From the NCBI RefSeq assembly GCF_000284035.1, contig NC_016887.1, positions 2,108,001-2,172,000 on the forward strand: a DNA stretch of 64,000 bases, in the 5' to 3' direction. The notes below the pieces were generated by a model. That model searched no databases. It was not told the DNA's origin and was given only the letters and a program-made list of their open reading frames with translations. Shown piece after piece: positions 9,275-18,410 of the stretch (the stretch's first letter is position 1; each line of letters begins with the position of its first letter). This DNA is from Nocardia cyriacigeorgica GUH-2 (GTDB lineage: Bacteria > Actinomycetota > Actinomycetes > Mycobacteriales > Mycobacteriaceae). A program made the position numbers and the translations under genes.

Positions 9275-9305
9275 CCCCTTGTCACAGAAAAACCCCTTGT
9301 CACAG
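9275..9305 (-). repeat. Duplicated 18-bp unit carrying the ribosome-binding site
   Basis: On the minus strand CTGTGACAAGGGG occurs twice (9305-9293 and 9287-9275), separated by TTTTT, directly before the ADP-ribosylglycohydrolase start. The proximal AAGGGG is the likely Shine-Dalgarno. The distal copy gives an identical second site 18 nt upstream. Confidence 0.7.
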
Positions 9306-9375
9306 GACATTTGAGCTCGATTCGACGGCAGAATGTAACCCACGCGGGCGAGATGCGCTCCCCGTCTGTGGGTGA

Positions 9376-10281
9376 TCACAACCTGCTATCGCTGTGAGCT
9401 GTCTCTCTTCTGCGCCGGGAACGAATCACCGCGTGCCCGGTGAACACCGCCAGCGCCGCCCAGATCAGCGCGAAACCGGCCCAGCGTGAGGCCGGCATCG
9501 GCTCACCGGCCACCGCCACACCCCACGCCAGCTGCAGCGCGGGCGTCAGATATTGCAGAATCCCCATGGTCGACAGCGGGACCCGTTGCGCGGCAACCGC
9601 GAACAGCAGCAGCGGAACCAGCGTGACCGGCCCGGTCGACATCAGCAGCGCGGTTTCGGACAGGTCGCCGCCGAAACTGCCCTGGCCGGTCACGGCCAGC
9701 ACGATCACGAACACCAGCGCGAACGGCGCCGCCAGCAGGCCCTCGGCCGCCACTCCGCGCAGCGCGTCCAGCGGGATCACCTTCTTGACCAACCCGTAGA
9801 TGGCGAATGAGCAGGCCAGCGTCAGCGCGATCCACGGCGGCCGCCCGTAATCGATGGTGAGCACCGCGACCGCCGACGCGCCGAGCCCGAGCGCCACCCA
9901 CTGCGCCGCGGCCAGCCGTTCCCGGAAGATGATTACCCCGAACGCCACCGTCACCAGTGGATTGATGAAGTAGCCGAGCGCGCACTGCACGACCTGCTCG
10001 GAGATCACCCCGTAGACGTACACACCCCAGTTCAGCGAGATCGCCGCCGACGCCACGGCCGCGTAGCGCCAGGTGCTCGTCGAGATCCGGCGCAGCTCGC
10101 CCAGCCTGCCCACCGCGATCAGCACGATGAGTACCACCACCAGCGTCCACAGAATGCGTTGCGCGAGCACCTCGGTGGCCGGGGCGAAGGCCAGCAGGCC
10201 GAAGAAGGCCGGGAACGCACCCCACGACGCGTACGCCCCCACCCCGAACGCCACACCCGGAATCGACTCGGTCCGCCGCAC
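9376..10281 (-). CDS. rarD: RarD-type EamA/DMT transporter
   Basis: This is a 301-residue, ten-TM protein of the drug/metabolite transporter superfamily, RarD subgroup. Family landmarks are [18 protein letters not shown] at the N-terminus, [31 protein letters not shown], and a C-terminal [19 protein letters not shown]. RarD homologues are reported as permeases for chloramphenicol or small metabolites; the substrate here is unknown. The start was placed at GTG 10281 because TACCGT lies 7 nt upstream (leaderless-type promoter) and the first TM then begins at a normal distance. ATG 10320 is an in-frame alternative. It is divergent from ctpE. Confidence 0.85.
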   Translation of the reverse strand: MRRTESIPGVAFGVGAYASWGAFPAFFGLLAFAPATEVLAQRILWTLVVVLIVLIAVGRLGELRRISTSTWRYAAVASAAISLNWGVYVYGVISEQVVQCALGYFINPLVTVAFGVIIFRERLAAAQWVALGLGASAVAVLTIDYGRPPWIALTLACSFAIYGLVKKVIPLDALRGVAAEGLLAAPFALVFVIVLAVTGQGSFGGDLSETALLMSTGPVTLVPLLLFAVAAQRVPLSTMGILQYLTPALQLAWGVAVAGEPMPASRWAGFALIWAALAVFTGHAVIRSRRRRETAHSDSRL

Positions 10282-10288
10282 CCATCCG

Positions 10289-10294
10289 ACGGTA
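10289..10294 (-). promoter_or_regulatory. Probable -10 hexamer of rarD (leaderless)
   Basis: TACCGT on the minus strand fits TANNNT and lies 7 nt before GTG 10281; there is no Shine-Dalgarno. Confidence 0.5.
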
Positions 10295-10364
10295 CTTCGC
10301 GGCGCCGCCCGCCGCCGCATCCGCCATCCGTGGCTGGTGACAGTTCGCGCCCGGCGTCGTCGCT

Positions 10365-10370
10365 TAGGCT
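10365..10370 (+). promoter_or_regulatory. Probable -10 hexamer of ctpE (leaderless)
   Basis: TAGGCT fits TANNNT and is followed by exactly 7 nt before ATG 10378; there is no Shine-Dalgarno. Confidence 0.55.
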
Positions 10371-10377
10371 GGCTGCC

Positions 10378-12759
10378 ATGTCGATATCCGTGCAGGCGCC
10401 GCGTTCGACCGGGTTGACCGCTGCCGAGGTGGACGAACGTCGTCGCGACGGGCGCACCAACGATGTGCCCGACCGGGCCAGCCGTTCGGTGCGCGATATC
10501 GTCCGCGCCAATGTGTTCACCCGGATCAACGCGATCCTCGGTGTGCTGTTCGTGCTGGTGATGGCGACCGGTTCGGTGATCGACGGCATGTTCGGGCTGC
10601 TCATCGTGGCCAACAGCGCGGTCGGCATCATCCAGGAGATCCGCGCCAAGCGCACCCTGGATCAGCTGGCCATCGTCAGCCAGGCCAAGCCGACGGTGCG
10701 CCGCGACGGCCGCTCGGAGCAGATCGCGCCCAAGGATGTAGTGCTCGACGAGCTGATCGAGCTCGGCCCCGGCGATCAGATCGTGGTCGACGGTGAGGTG
10801 GTCGAATCCGAACTACTCGAGGTCGACGAGTCGCTGCTCACCGGCGAGGCCGATCCGGTGCACAAAGAGCTGGGCGCCCAGGTGCTCTCGGGCAGCTATG
10901 TGGTCTCCGGCTCGGGCGCCTATCGCGCCACCAAGGTCGGCCGTGACGCCTATGCGGCCAAGCTGGCCGAGGAGGCCAGCAAGTTCACCCTGGTCAATTC
11001 CGAACTGCGCAACGGCATCAACACCATCCTCAAGGTCATCACCTACCTGTTGATCCCGGCGGGCGCGCTGATCATCTACAACCAGCTGTTCTCCAGCGGC
11101 CAGTCGTGGCGGCCCGCGGTCACCGGGATGGTGGCGGCGCTGGTGCCGATGGTGCCGGAGGGCCTGGTGCTGATGACCTCCATCGCGTTCGCGGTCGGGG
11201 TGGTGCGGTTGGGCCGGCGCAAATGCCTGGTGCAGGAGCTGCCCGCGATCGAGGGCTTGGCCCGTGTCGATGTGGTGTGCGCGGACAAGACCGGCACGCT
11301 CACCGAGAACGGGATGCGGCTGGCCGATATCAAACTGCTCGATGGCGGCGACGACGCCGAGATCCGCCGCGCGCTCGCGGCCATGGCCGGTGATGATCCG
11401 CGCCCCAATGCCAGCGTGCAGGCCATCGCCGAGGCGCTGCCCGAGCGTCCGGGCTGGGACTACACCGCCGTCGCGCCGTTCTCCTCGGCGAAGAAATGGA
11501 GCGGCTTCTCCTACGGCGAGCACGGCAACTGGCTGCTCGGCGCGCCGGATGTGCTGCTCGATCCCGAGTCCGAGGACGCCCGCACCGCCGAGGAACTCGG
11601 TTCGTCGGGGTTGCGGATCCTGCTGCTGGCCACCAGCGATCGCCCCGTCGACGCCCCCGACGCACCGGGTGTGGTCACCCCGGCCGCGCTGGTGGTGCTC
11701 GAGCAGAAGGTGCGCCCCGACGCCCGCGACACCCTCGACTATTTCGCGAGCCAGGACGTCGCGATCAAGGTCATCTCCGGCGACAACGCCGTCTCGGTCG
11801 GCGCGGTGGCCGCCTCGCTGGATCTGCCCGGCGGCGAGCACGCCGTCGACGCGCGTGGCCTGCCCGAGGATCGCGACGCGCTCGCCGACGTGCTGGACCG
11901 CGAGACCACCTTCGGCCGGGTGCGCCCGGATCAGAAGCGCGCCATGGTCGGTGCATTGCAGTCGCGCGGGCACACCGTCGCCATGACCGGTGACGGCGTC
12001 AACGATGTGCTGGCGCTCAAGGACGCCGATATCGGCGTCGCCATGGGCTCGGGCAGCCCCGCCACCCGCGCGGTGGCCCAGATCGTGCTGCTGGACAACA
12101 AGTTCGCGACCCTGCCGTATGTGGTGGGCGAGGGCCGCCGGGTGATCGGCAATATCGAGCGCGTCTCGAATCTGTTCCTCACCAAGACGGTGTACTCGGT
12201 GCTGCTGGCGTTCCTGGTCGGCCTGGCCGGGGTCGGGTCGCAGATCTTCGACTACGAGCCGATCGGCTATCCGTTCCTGCCGCGCCATGTCACCATCGCG
12301 GCCTGGTTCACCATCGGCATTCCGGCGTTCATCCTGTCGCTGGCACCCAATAACGAGCGCGCCCGGACCGGGTTCGTGGGCCGGGTGATGCGGTTGGCGA
12401 TCCCGTCCGGTGTGGTGATCGGCGTGGCCACCTTCGTCGCGTACCTGATCGCCTACGCGGGACCGGAAGCCACCGAGGAGCAGACCGTGCAGGCTGGCAC
12501 CACCGCGCTCATCACCTTGATCATGATCGCGGTGTGGGTGCTGGCCATCGTGGCCCGCCCGTATGTGTGGTGGAAGGTGGTGCTGCTGGGCGCCTCGGTG
12601 CTGGCCTACCTGCTGCTGTTCACCATCCCGTTCACCCGGGAGTTCTTCAAGCTGGACCCGTCCAACGTCGGGCTCACCACCGCCGCGGTGATCTGCGGTG
12701 TGGTGGGCATCGTGCTGGTGGAGGCGGCCTGGTGGGGTCACCGCGTCACTGCGCGATGA
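10378..12759 (+). CDS. ctpE: Cation-translocating P-type ATPase, CtpE type
   Basis: This 793-residue P-type ATPase resembles M. tuberculosis CtpE (Rv0908), which is reported to import Ca2+. Domains in order are the N-terminal region and two TMs ([21 protein letters not shown]), and the actuator domain with the dephosphorylation loop [10 protein letters not shown]. TMs with [19 protein letters not shown] form the ion site. The phosphorylation motif DKTGTLT (Asp303), the nucleotide-binding domain, [18 protein letters not shown] and six C-terminal TMs follow. Heavy-metal CPx motifs are absent. ATG 10378 was chosen over the upstream open frame because it matches the family N-terminus and has a leaderless promoter motif. 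It is divergent from rarD, with a terminator after the stop. Confidence 0.92.
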   Translation: MSISVQAPRSTGLTAAEVDERRRDGRTNDVPDRASRSVRDIVRANVFTRINAILGVLFVLVMATGSVIDGMFGLLIVANSAVGIIQEIRAKRTLDQLAIVSQAKPTVRRDGRSEQIAPKDVVLDELIELGPGDQIVVDGEVVESELLEVDESLLTGEADPVHKELGAQVLSGSYVVSGSGAYRATKVGRDAYAAKLAEEASKFTLVNSELRNGINTILKVITYLLIPAGALIIYNQLFSSGQSWRPAVTGMVAALVPMVPEGLVLMTSIAFAVGVVRLGRRKCLVQELPAIEGLARVDVVCADKTGTLTENGMRLADIKLLDGGDDAEIRRALAAMAGDDPRPNASVQAIAEALPERPGWDYTAVAPFSSAKKWSGFSYGEHGNWLLGAPDVLLDPESEDARTAEELGSSGLRILLLATSDRPVDAPDAPGVVTPAALVVLEQKVRPDARDTLDYFASQDVAIKVISGDNAVSVGAVAASLDLPGGEHAVDARGLPEDRDALADVLDRETTFGRVRPDQKRAMVGALQSRGHTVAMTGDGVNDVLALKDADIGVAMGSGSPATRAVAQIVLLDNKFATLPYVVGEGRRVIGNIERVSNLFLTKTVYSVLLAFLVGLAGVGSQIFDYEPIGYPFLPRHVTIAAWFTIGIPAFILSLAPNNERARTGFVGRVMRLAIPSGVVIGVATFVAYLIAYAGPEATEEQTVQAGTTALITLIMIAVWVLAIVARPYVWWKVVLLGASVLAYLLLFTIPFTREFFKLDPSNVGLTTAAVICGVVGIVLVEAAWWGHRVTAR

Positions 12760-12815
12760 GGAGCACAAGCTCATCCCGGCGTCCCCGGGCGGGGCAGCCT
12801 GAACCAGGCACCGAA

Positions 12816-12844
12816 CCCGGCCGCGCATCGATGCCGCGGCCGGG
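12816..12844. terminator. Terminator between ctpE and the VOC gene
   Basis: A perfect 10-bp stem (12816-12825 CCCGGCCGCG, 12835-12844 CGCGGCCGGG) with a 9-nt loop lies between convergent stops. Confidence 0.7.
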
Positions 12845-12853
12845 GTGCGGTCG

Positions 12854-13321
12854 TTACGACGCGCCGCTGAACTCGGCCATGCGCCGTTCCATCTCCTCGG
12901 GCGAGACGTCCTCGACGTGGGTCGCGACGGTCCACTGGTGGCCCCACGGATCGGTGAAGCTGCCCGTGCGGTCGCCGTAGAACTGGTTTTCCATCGGCGC
13001 GATCTCGGTGGCGCCCGCGGCGATGGCGGCGTTGAACGCGGCATCGGAGTCGGGGACGTAGATGTTGAAGTTGACCGGGGTGCCGCCGACGGACTTGGGG
13101 TCGCGGAACTGCATCTCCGGCGCCGGATCGCCGAGCATGATCACCGACTCGCCGACCAGCAGCTCACAGTGGGCGACCTTGCCGTCCGGGCGCGGCATGC
13201 GCATGCGCTCGGTGGCGCCGAAAACCTTCTTGTAGAACTCGATCGCTTCGGCCGCGCCGTCGATGGCCAGGCCGGGACAGACGCGCGGATAACCCTCGGG
13301 AATCGGGGAGACATCGGACAT
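12854..13321 (-). CDS. VOC (glyoxalase/PhnB-like) family protein
   Basis: The 155-residue single-domain protein has the vicinal-oxygen-chelate fold, PhnB/YkcA-like subgroup. It starts YPRVCPGLAIDGAAEAIEFY and contains FGATERMRMP, AHCELLVGESVIMLGD, a DAAFNAAIAAGAT repeat unit and FYGDRTGSFTDPWGHQW. The last stretch holds the Tyr-Gly-x-Arg and GH metal-site pattern of the family. ATG 13321 has a strong Shine-Dalgarno (GGAGG, 7 nt). The enzymatic role is not predictable: relatives act in resistance, isomerisation or dioxygenation. A much longer open frame in the same phase runs over the upstream gene and is a shadow. Confidence 0.85.
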   Translation of the reverse strand: MSDVSPIPEGYPRVCPGLAIDGAAEAIEFYKKVFGATERMRMPRPDGKVAHCELLVGESVIMLGDPAPEMQFRDPKSVGGTPVNFNIYVPDSDAAFNAAIAAGATEIAPMENQFYGDRTGSFTDPWGHQWTVATHVEDVSPEEMERRMAEFSGAS

Positions 13322-13413
13322 CGCAAGACCTCCAGGTCTCGATCGGTTGTCGGACGGTTCGAGCCTATGCCCGGGCACCGACAGAAACCGCCGATCCGGC
13401 GATCCGGACGGGA

Positions 13414-14367
13414 TCAATCGCCCCAGGACACCCGGGTGCTGATGGTCTGGCGCAGCAGGGTGTCGGTGCGCGGATCCCGGTAGGACTGGTGCCCGCCGAT
13501 ATCGATCGCCCCCGACACCGGCAACGGCAGGCCGAGATCGACGATGATGGTGCCCGAGCCGGTCATCGCGTAGTCCTCGATGTGCAGGGTGCCCGCGTCG
13601 TTGGGCAGATTCCAGGTGCGCGATTTCGGCGTCTGGGCGACGGTCAGGTCGATGGTGAGCCGGTTGCCGTCGCGTTCGGTGAGCGTCGCCGTGGTCACCT
13701 GGTCCAGCGCCACGCCACCGGTGACCTCCTGGCGCACCGTCCACACCGCGCCCACGCCCACCGGGGCGTCCGGGAACGTGATCGACTGGTACACCGCCTG
13801 ATAGAACGCCTGCTCGATGGCCGCGCGGGCGGAGTTGGAGGTGTCCGGCGAGGGCGCCAGCCGCAGCGCGGTGATCGCACCGAGTTCGCTCATGTCCAGT
13901 CCGGCGTGCGAGCCGTCGGCGGCGGTCAACGCCTGCGACAAGGCCGGGTCGGGGGTGGTGATCGCGCCGAGGGTGAGGTCGACGTCGGAATCGTCGGTGC
14001 GCGCGGTCAACGGGATGGTCAGCGCCGGGTGCGAGAAATCGCGCGGCGGCTGGTCGTTGATCTGCTGCTGGATGCGGTGATCGGTGCGCAGCGTCACCTC
14101 CTGCACGGTGCCGTCCGGGAAACCGGCGCGCAGTGCGGCGCGCGGCTCGTCGCCCGGCGATTCCACGGTGGCCACCGCGGCGGCGATCGGCACCGTAACT
14201 TCGCGCCCGATCCCCAGCGGCTCGGTGCCCTCGGCGTCCGCGGACGGCTCGGCGCCGTCGCTGCAACCGACACCGAACGCCGACAACCCGACCGCGAGCA
14301 CCATGATCAGCACTCCGGAACGGCCGATCCGGGGTGCGTGGGGAGAAGACAACACCGTCACGAGCAA
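13414..14367 (-). CDS. Exported lipoprotein of unknown function
   Basis: The 317-residue lipoprotein starts at TTG 14367 (GTG 14361 is an alternative). The signal peptide is RIGRSGVLIMVLAVGLSAFGVGC, with lipobox FGVGC. The mature part is almost all beta-strand-like Thr/Val/Asp-rich sequence, with repeated strand patterns such as VTLRTDHRIQQQI, DVDLTLGAITTP and RLTIDLTVAQTP. This recalls the DUF6263-type surface lipoproteins of actinomycetes. A negative linker (SADAEGTEP) follows the Cys. No catalytic motif is visible. It lies between the VOC gene (same strand, 92 bp downstream) and lspA (opposite strand), which encodes the peptidase that matures lipoproteins like this one. Confidence 0.7.
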   Translation of the reverse strand: MLVTVLSSPHAPRIGRSGVLIMVLAVGLSAFGVGCSDGAEPSADAEGTEPLGIGREVTVPIAAAVATVESPGDEPRAALRAGFPDGTVQEVTLRTDHRIQQQINDQPPRDFSHPALTIPLTARTDDSDVDLTLGAITTPDPALSQALTAADGSHAGLDMSELGAITALRLAPSPDTSNSARAAIEQAFYQAVYQSITFPDAPVGVGAVWTVRQEVTGGVALDQVTTATLTERDGNRLTIDLTVAQTPKSRTWNLPNDAGTLHIEDYAMTGSGTIIVDLGLPLPVSGAIDIGGHQSYRDPRTDTLLRQTISTRVSWGD

Positions 14368-14500
14368 CAGAGTACGACCGGATCCTGAGTGTCAGCTGGG
14401 ACATGCGGGCGGTGCATGCTGAGGATCACCTGGGACTCGCGCCGCGCACCGCGCCCGGACATGCGGTGCCCGCAGCACCGGGCCGATCCCGCCTCGAGAG

Positions 14501-15136
14501 ATGATGGTCGGCGTGAGTGAGGACCAGCCACCCGAGCCGAGCACCGCCGAACAGCCCACCGAGGCCCCGGCGCGCCCACCGCAGCGTCTGCGGTTGTTGC
14601 TGGTGATCGCGGCGGTGCTGTTCGCACTCGACCTGCTGACCAAGGTCATCGTGGTCGCCACCCTGACTCCCGGCGAGCCGGTGTATCTCATCGGCGATGT
14701 CGCCCGCTTGAGCCTGGTGCGCAACCCCGGCGCCGCGTTCTCCATGGCCACCGGCATGACCTGGCTGCTGACGCTGGTCGCGGCCGCGGTGGTGATCGGT
14801 GTGATCCGCATCGGGCGCACGCTGCGCTCGCTGTGGTGGGCCATCGGCCTGGGCATGGTGCTCGGCGGCGCGCTGGGCAACCTGGTCGACCGGCTGTTCC
14901 GGTCGCCGGGGCCGTTGCAGGGCCATGTGGTCGATTTCGTCGCCGTCGGCTGGTGGCCGGTGTTCAATGTGGCCGATTCGGCCATCGTGTGCGGTGCCAT
15001 CCTGCTGGTGGTGCTGACGGTGTTCGGGTTCGAGCCCAACGGCAGCCGGGTCGGGCGCGAGAAGAAGACGCCCGACAGCAGCGGCGATGCCGGCAACAGC
15101 GAGAACTCCGGGGCGGGCGAGGGGAGCGCGGCGTGA
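14501..15136 (+). CDS. lspA: Lipoprotein signal peptidase II
   Basis: This 211-residue membrane aspartyl peptidase removes the signal peptide from diacylated prolipoproteins. It has four TM helices. The conserved regions are [22 protein letters not shown] with catalytic Asp145, and FNVADSAI with catalytic Asp159. Both the N-terminal ~35 residues (Pro/Glu-rich, cytoplasmic) and the C-terminal Ser/Gly tail are longer than in E. coli LspA, as is usual in actinobacteria. The start may be ATG 14501 or GTG 14513. The stop overlaps the rluD start by 4 bp (GTGA), so the two are translationally coupled, as with Rv1539-Rv1540. Confidence 0.95.
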   Translation: MMVGVSEDQPPEPSTAEQPTEAPARPPQRLRLLLVIAAVLFALDLLTKVIVVATLTPGEPVYLIGDVARLSLVRNPGAAFSMATGMTWLLTLVAAAVVIGVIRIGRTLRSLWWAIGLGMVLGGALGNLVDRLFRSPGPLQGHVVDFVAVGWWPVFNVADSAIVCGAILLVVLTVFGFEPNGSRVGREKKTPDSSGDAGNSENSGAGEGSAA

Positions 15137-16059
15137 GGGAAACCAGGACCATGCCGGTGCCCGACGGGCTCGACGGCATGCGGGTCGACGCCGGTCTGTC
15201 GCGGCTGCTTGGCCTGTCGCGCACGGCGGTGGCGGCATTGGCCGAAGAGGGTTCGGTGCAGCTCGACGGTGTCGCCGCCGGGAAGTCGGATCGGCTGACC
15301 GCGGGCGCCTGGCTCGAAGTGGTGTTCCCCGAGCCCAAACGCGAACTCACCATCGAGGCCGAACCGGTGGAGGGGATGAAGATCCTCTACGCCGACGACG
15401 ACATCGTCGCGGTCGACAAGCCGGTCGGTGTGGCCGCGCACACCGGTGTGGGCTGGTCCGGCCCGACGGTGGTGGGCGGGCTGGCCGCGGCCGGCTACCG
15501 CATCTCCACCTCCGGCGCGCACGAACGCCAGGGGATCGTGCACCGGCTCGATGTCGGCACCTCCGGGGTGATGGTGGTGGCCCAGTCCGAGCATGCCTAC
15601 ACGGTGCTCAAGCGCGCCTTCAAACAGCGCACCGTCGACAAGCGGTATCACGCACTGGTCCAGGGACATCCGGATCCCAGCAGCGGCACCATCGACGCCC
15701 CGATCGGCCGCGCCCGCGGCAACGACTGGAAGTTCGCCGTCACCGCCGACGGCCGCCCCAGCATCACCCACTACGACACCGTCGAGGCGTTCCAGGCGGC
15801 GAGCCTGCTCGATATCCACCTGGAAACCGGCCGCACCCACCAGATCCGGGTGCATTTCTCCGCGATCCGCCACCCGTGCTGCGGCGACCTCACCTACGGT
15901 GCCGACCCGCGCCTGGCCGAGCGGCTGGGTTTGCAGCGGCAGTGGTTGCACGCGCGTTCGCTGGGCTTCCAGCACCCGGCCGACGGCCGGTACCTGGAGA
16001 TCACCAGCGAATACCCGGCCGATCTGACCCACGCCCTCGACGTGCTGCGCAATGCGTGA
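15133..16059 (+). CDS. rluD: RluA/RluD-family 23S rRNA pseudouridine synthase
   Basis: This 308-residue RNA-modifying enzyme has an N-terminal S4-like RNA-binding segment ([20 protein letters not shown], then GSVQLDGV) and a catalytic domain with [12 protein letters not shown], where Asp140 is the nucleophile. [19 protein letters not shown] and LHARSLGF are also family signatures. The likely product is pseudouridine in 23S rRNA helix 69 or a related site; the exact target cannot be read from sequence. GTG 15133 overlaps the lspA stop. The lspA-rluD pair is conserved in M. tuberculosis (Rv1539-Rv1540). Confidence 0.93.
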   Translation: MRETRTMPVPDGLDGMRVDAGLSRLLGLSRTAVAALAEEGSVQLDGVAAGKSDRLTAGAWLEVVFPEPKRELTIEAEPVEGMKILYADDDIVAVDKPVGVAAHTGVGWSGPTVVGGLAAAGYRISTSGAHERQGIVHRLDVGTSGVMVVAQSEHAYTVLKRAFKQRTVDKRYHALVQGHPDPSSGTIDAPIGRARGNDWKFAVTADGRPSITHYDTVEAFQAASLLDIHLETGRTHQIRVHFSAIRHPCCGDLTYGADPRLAERLGLQRQWLHARSLGFQHPADGRYLEITSEYPADLTHALDVLRNA

Positions 16060-16110
16060 GAACCGCTCGCGTCGCACCGGGGACGACCGTCGCCGGAGGA
16101 CGTGCTGACC

Positions 16111-16839
16111 GTGTCCGACGAGCCGGAATCCGGCCCGCGTGACGACGCGGAGGAACCCACCGGACTGCGATCCACGCGAACCCTGCGGGCGGTGTTCGCC
16201 GCGGTGGTCGGGGTGGTCGTGGTCGTCTTGGTAGCCGTCGGCGCCATGCAGCAGCCGCGTACCGAGACGGTATCCACCGACCGGCTCGGCCCCGAACAGG
16301 GCGAGTCGGTCGCGGAATACCTGGCGCGAGCGCGGGATTCGCTGAGCGGCACCGATTCCGCCGAGCACTGGGCGCTGGTGTCGTTCACCGAATACCAGAG
16401 CCCGCACCGTCTTCCGGAGCTGGCGGGCGGGCTGCGGATCGGGCGGGTGCTCTACCAGGTGCCGCTGCCCCGGGTGCAGACCCAGCTGGTGACCGTGCAG
16501 GTCCCGGCGACCGAGGAAGTGGTGCTGCGGTCGGCCGAGGACGCCGCCTGGCAACTGCTGGACCAGCTGCGCCGCGCCACCGCGATCGATGAACGCACCG
16601 AGAAGGTCATCACCGTCTCGGCCGCCCGGCTCCGCGAGGGATGCGCGTGCGCGGTGGGACTGATCGTGCGCGGCACCCTGGATCAGCTGCGAGACCTGGC
16701 CGCGCGCAACGGTATCCGTGCGGTGGAGGCCCTACCGGCGGATGCCGTGGCGGGTGCGTTCGCGGTGGTGCCGCTGCTGCCCGACGCCACCGGCGTCATC
16801 GGCCCCACGCCCGACGACGGCCCGGTTCCCGACCGGTAG
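16111..16839 (+). CDS. Single-pass membrane-anchored protein of unknown function
   Basis: The 242-residue protein starts at GTG 16111 with GGAGGA 10 nt upstream. An upstream GTG at 16102 lies only 1 nt after that Shine-Dalgarno and is less likely. An acidic cytoplasmic N-terminus (~30 residues) is followed by one TM helix (AVFAAVVGVVVVVLVAVGA) and a ~190-residue external domain. That domain has ALVSFTEYQSPHRLPEL, a strand-rich middle and a CACAVGL segment with two closely spaced Cys. No family was recognised. It lies 51 bp after rluD on the same strand and could be cotranscribed. The external Cys-x-Cys is worth noting. Confidence 0.65.
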   Translation: MSDEPESGPRDDAEEPTGLRSTRTLRAVFAAVVGVVVVVLVAVGAMQQPRTETVSTDRLGPEQGESVAEYLARARDSLSGTDSAEHWALVSFTEYQSPHRLPELAGGLRIGRVLYQVPLPRVQTQLVTVQVPATEEVVLRSAEDAAWQLLDQLRRATAIDERTEKVITVSAARLREGCACAVGLIVRGTLDQLRDLAARNGIRAVEALPADAVAGAFAVVPLLPDATGVIGPTPDDGPVPDR

Positions 16840-16856
16840 CACCGCGGGCGGGCGAA

Positions 16857-16880
16857 CTCCGTGCCCGATCGGGCACGGAG
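16857..16880. terminator. Perfect 24-bp palindrome, bidirectional terminator
   Basis: 16857-16880 is a perfect 24-bp palindrome centred on GATC, followed by CCCTGCTG. It sits between the convergent membrane-protein gene and the monooxygenase gene. Confidence 0.75.
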
Positions 16881-16895
16881 CCCTGCTGCCCCGAC

Positions 16896-18410
16896 CTATC
16901 CGGCCCGCGCCCCACTCGCCGCGAGCGCCCGTGCCTGCACCCGTGGCGTGAGCACGTAATCGTCGAGATCCACCTGCGCGAGCTGCCGCACATACTGCGT
17001 GCCGAACCCCGGATACATGGTCGCGTTGAACCCGTCCTCGGTGAGATACCAGCTGCGGCAGCCGGAATTCCAGGTCGTCGCGGCCAGCCGGCGTTGCAGC
17101 CGGGCGTTGTAGCGGTCCTGCCGGACCCGGTCGACCTCCATCGCCCGCAGGTCGCGGCGCAGCAGGATGCCGATCGCCTGGGTGATGTAGTCGATCTGCG
17201 CCTCCATGTACACCAGCGCCGAATTGTGGCCAGGCCCGGAGTTCGGGCCGAAGGTGAGGAACATATTCGGGTAGCCCGCCACCGCGACGCTCTTGTAGGC
17301 GTAGGCACCGCGGCGCCATTCCTCGTCGAGCGTGCGGCCATCGCGTCCGGTCACCGGGATCGGTGCGCCGGCCTTGGACACATCGAATCCGGTGGCGAAG
17401 ACGATGCAGTCGGCGCTGTGCACGATGCCTTCGGCGGTCTGGATGCCTTCGGGTACCAGCCGCACGATCGGCCAGGTGATCAGCGAGCAGTTGTCGGCCT
17501 GGAGCGCGGGGTAGTAGTCGTTGCTCATCAGCAAACGTTTGCAGCCGGCCCGGAATTCGGGGGTGAGCTGGCGGCGCAGCCACGGGTCGCGCACCTGCGT
17601 CCGCAGATGCAGCCGCGATACCTGCTCGACCACCCGGGTCAGCGGACTCGACCACACCACACCGAGTGCGACCGACTCGTGCCCCCAGAACCAGGCCTCC
17701 CGCGCCAGCGTCTGGGCCAGCGGCAACCGCCGGTACAGCTCCTTCGTCGTGGCCGTGGTCTCGCGGTTGACGCGCGGCAGGACCCAGCCCGGCGTGCGCT
17801 GGAACACCGTCACCGAACCGGCCTGCTGCACGAGCTCCGGCACGATCTGCACCGCACTGGCGCCGGTGCCGACCACGGCCACCTTCTTGCCCGCGAAGTC
17901 GTAGTCGTGATCCCAGCGGGCGCTGTGGATCTTGTGCCCGGCGAAGTCGTCGAGACCCTCGATTGCGGGGAAGCTGGCATTGGACAGCGGCCCGGAGGCG
18001 ATCACCACGGCCCGCGCGCGCAGTGAGCGCTTGCGTCCGGCGATCGCGATGGACCACAGGCCGGCGTCCTCGTCGTAGTCCAGCCCGGTCACGGTGTGCC
18101 CGAACCGGATATGCGGCCGCACCCCGAACTGGTCGACCATGGACTCGATGTAGCCCAGGATCTCGGCGCTGCCCGAATAGGTCTGCGACCACGCCGGATT
18201 CGGCGCGAAACTGTAGGAATACAGCCGCGACGGAATATCGCAGGCGGCTCCGGGATAGGTGTTGTCGCGCCAGGTGCCGCCCACCCGGGTATCGCGTTCG
18301 AGCACCGCGAAGTCGGTGATGCCGCGCTGACGCAACCGGATCGCCACCCCGATGCCGGCGAAACCCGCCCCGATGACCGCCACGTCCAGTGGCTTGGCTG
18401 CCGCGCTCAT
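16896..18410 (-). CDS. Flavin-containing (Baeyer-Villiger-type) monooxygenase
   Basis: The 504-residue two-dinucleotide-binding-domain flavoprotein carries an FAD Rossmann motif at the N-terminus (VIGAGFAGIGVAIRL), then VGGTWRDNTYPGAACDIPS. A BVMO-type fingerprint FAGHKIHSARWDHD (FxGxxxHxxxW) follows, then the NADPH site VAVVGTGASAVQIVPEL, and a C-terminal FATGFD. It is predicted to insert oxygen into ketones or oxidise N/S atoms using NADPH, FAD and O2 in the cytoplasm. It is the last gene of a four-gene operon and overlaps the ferritin-like gene by 4 bp. The set resembles the M. tuberculosis mymA operon (Rv3083-Rv3085), with a di-iron protein added. Confidence 0.88.
   Translation of the reverse strand: MSAAAKPLDVAVIGAGFAGIGVAIRLRQRGITDFAVLERDTRVGGTWRDNTYPGAACDIPSRLYSYSFAPNPAWSQTYSGSAEILGYIESMVDQFGVRPHIRFGHTVTGLDYDEDAGLWSIAIAGRKRSLRARAVVIASGPLSNASFPAIEGLDDFAGHKIHSARWDHDYDFAGKKVAVVGTGASAVQIVPELVQQAGSVTVFQRTPGWVLPRVNRETTATTKELYRRLPLAQTLAREAWFWGHESVALGVVWSSPLTRVVEQVSRLHLRTQVRDPWLRRQLTPEFRAGCKRLLMSNDYYPALQADNCSLITWPIVRLVPEGIQTAEGIVHSADCIVFATGFDVSKAGAPIPVTGRDGRTLDEEWRRGAYAYKSVAVAGYPNMFLTFGPNSGPGHNSALVYMEAQIDYITQAIGILLRRDLRAMEVDRVRQDRYNARLQRRLAATTWNSGCRSWYLTEDGFNATMYPGFGTQYVRQLAQVDLDDYVLTPRVQARALAASGARAG

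Noticed and set aside
13322..14404. Extension of the VOC gene frame upstream
   Set aside because: It overlaps the lipoprotein gene in a different frame and lacks family sequence; a strong Shine-Dalgarno supports ATG 13321.
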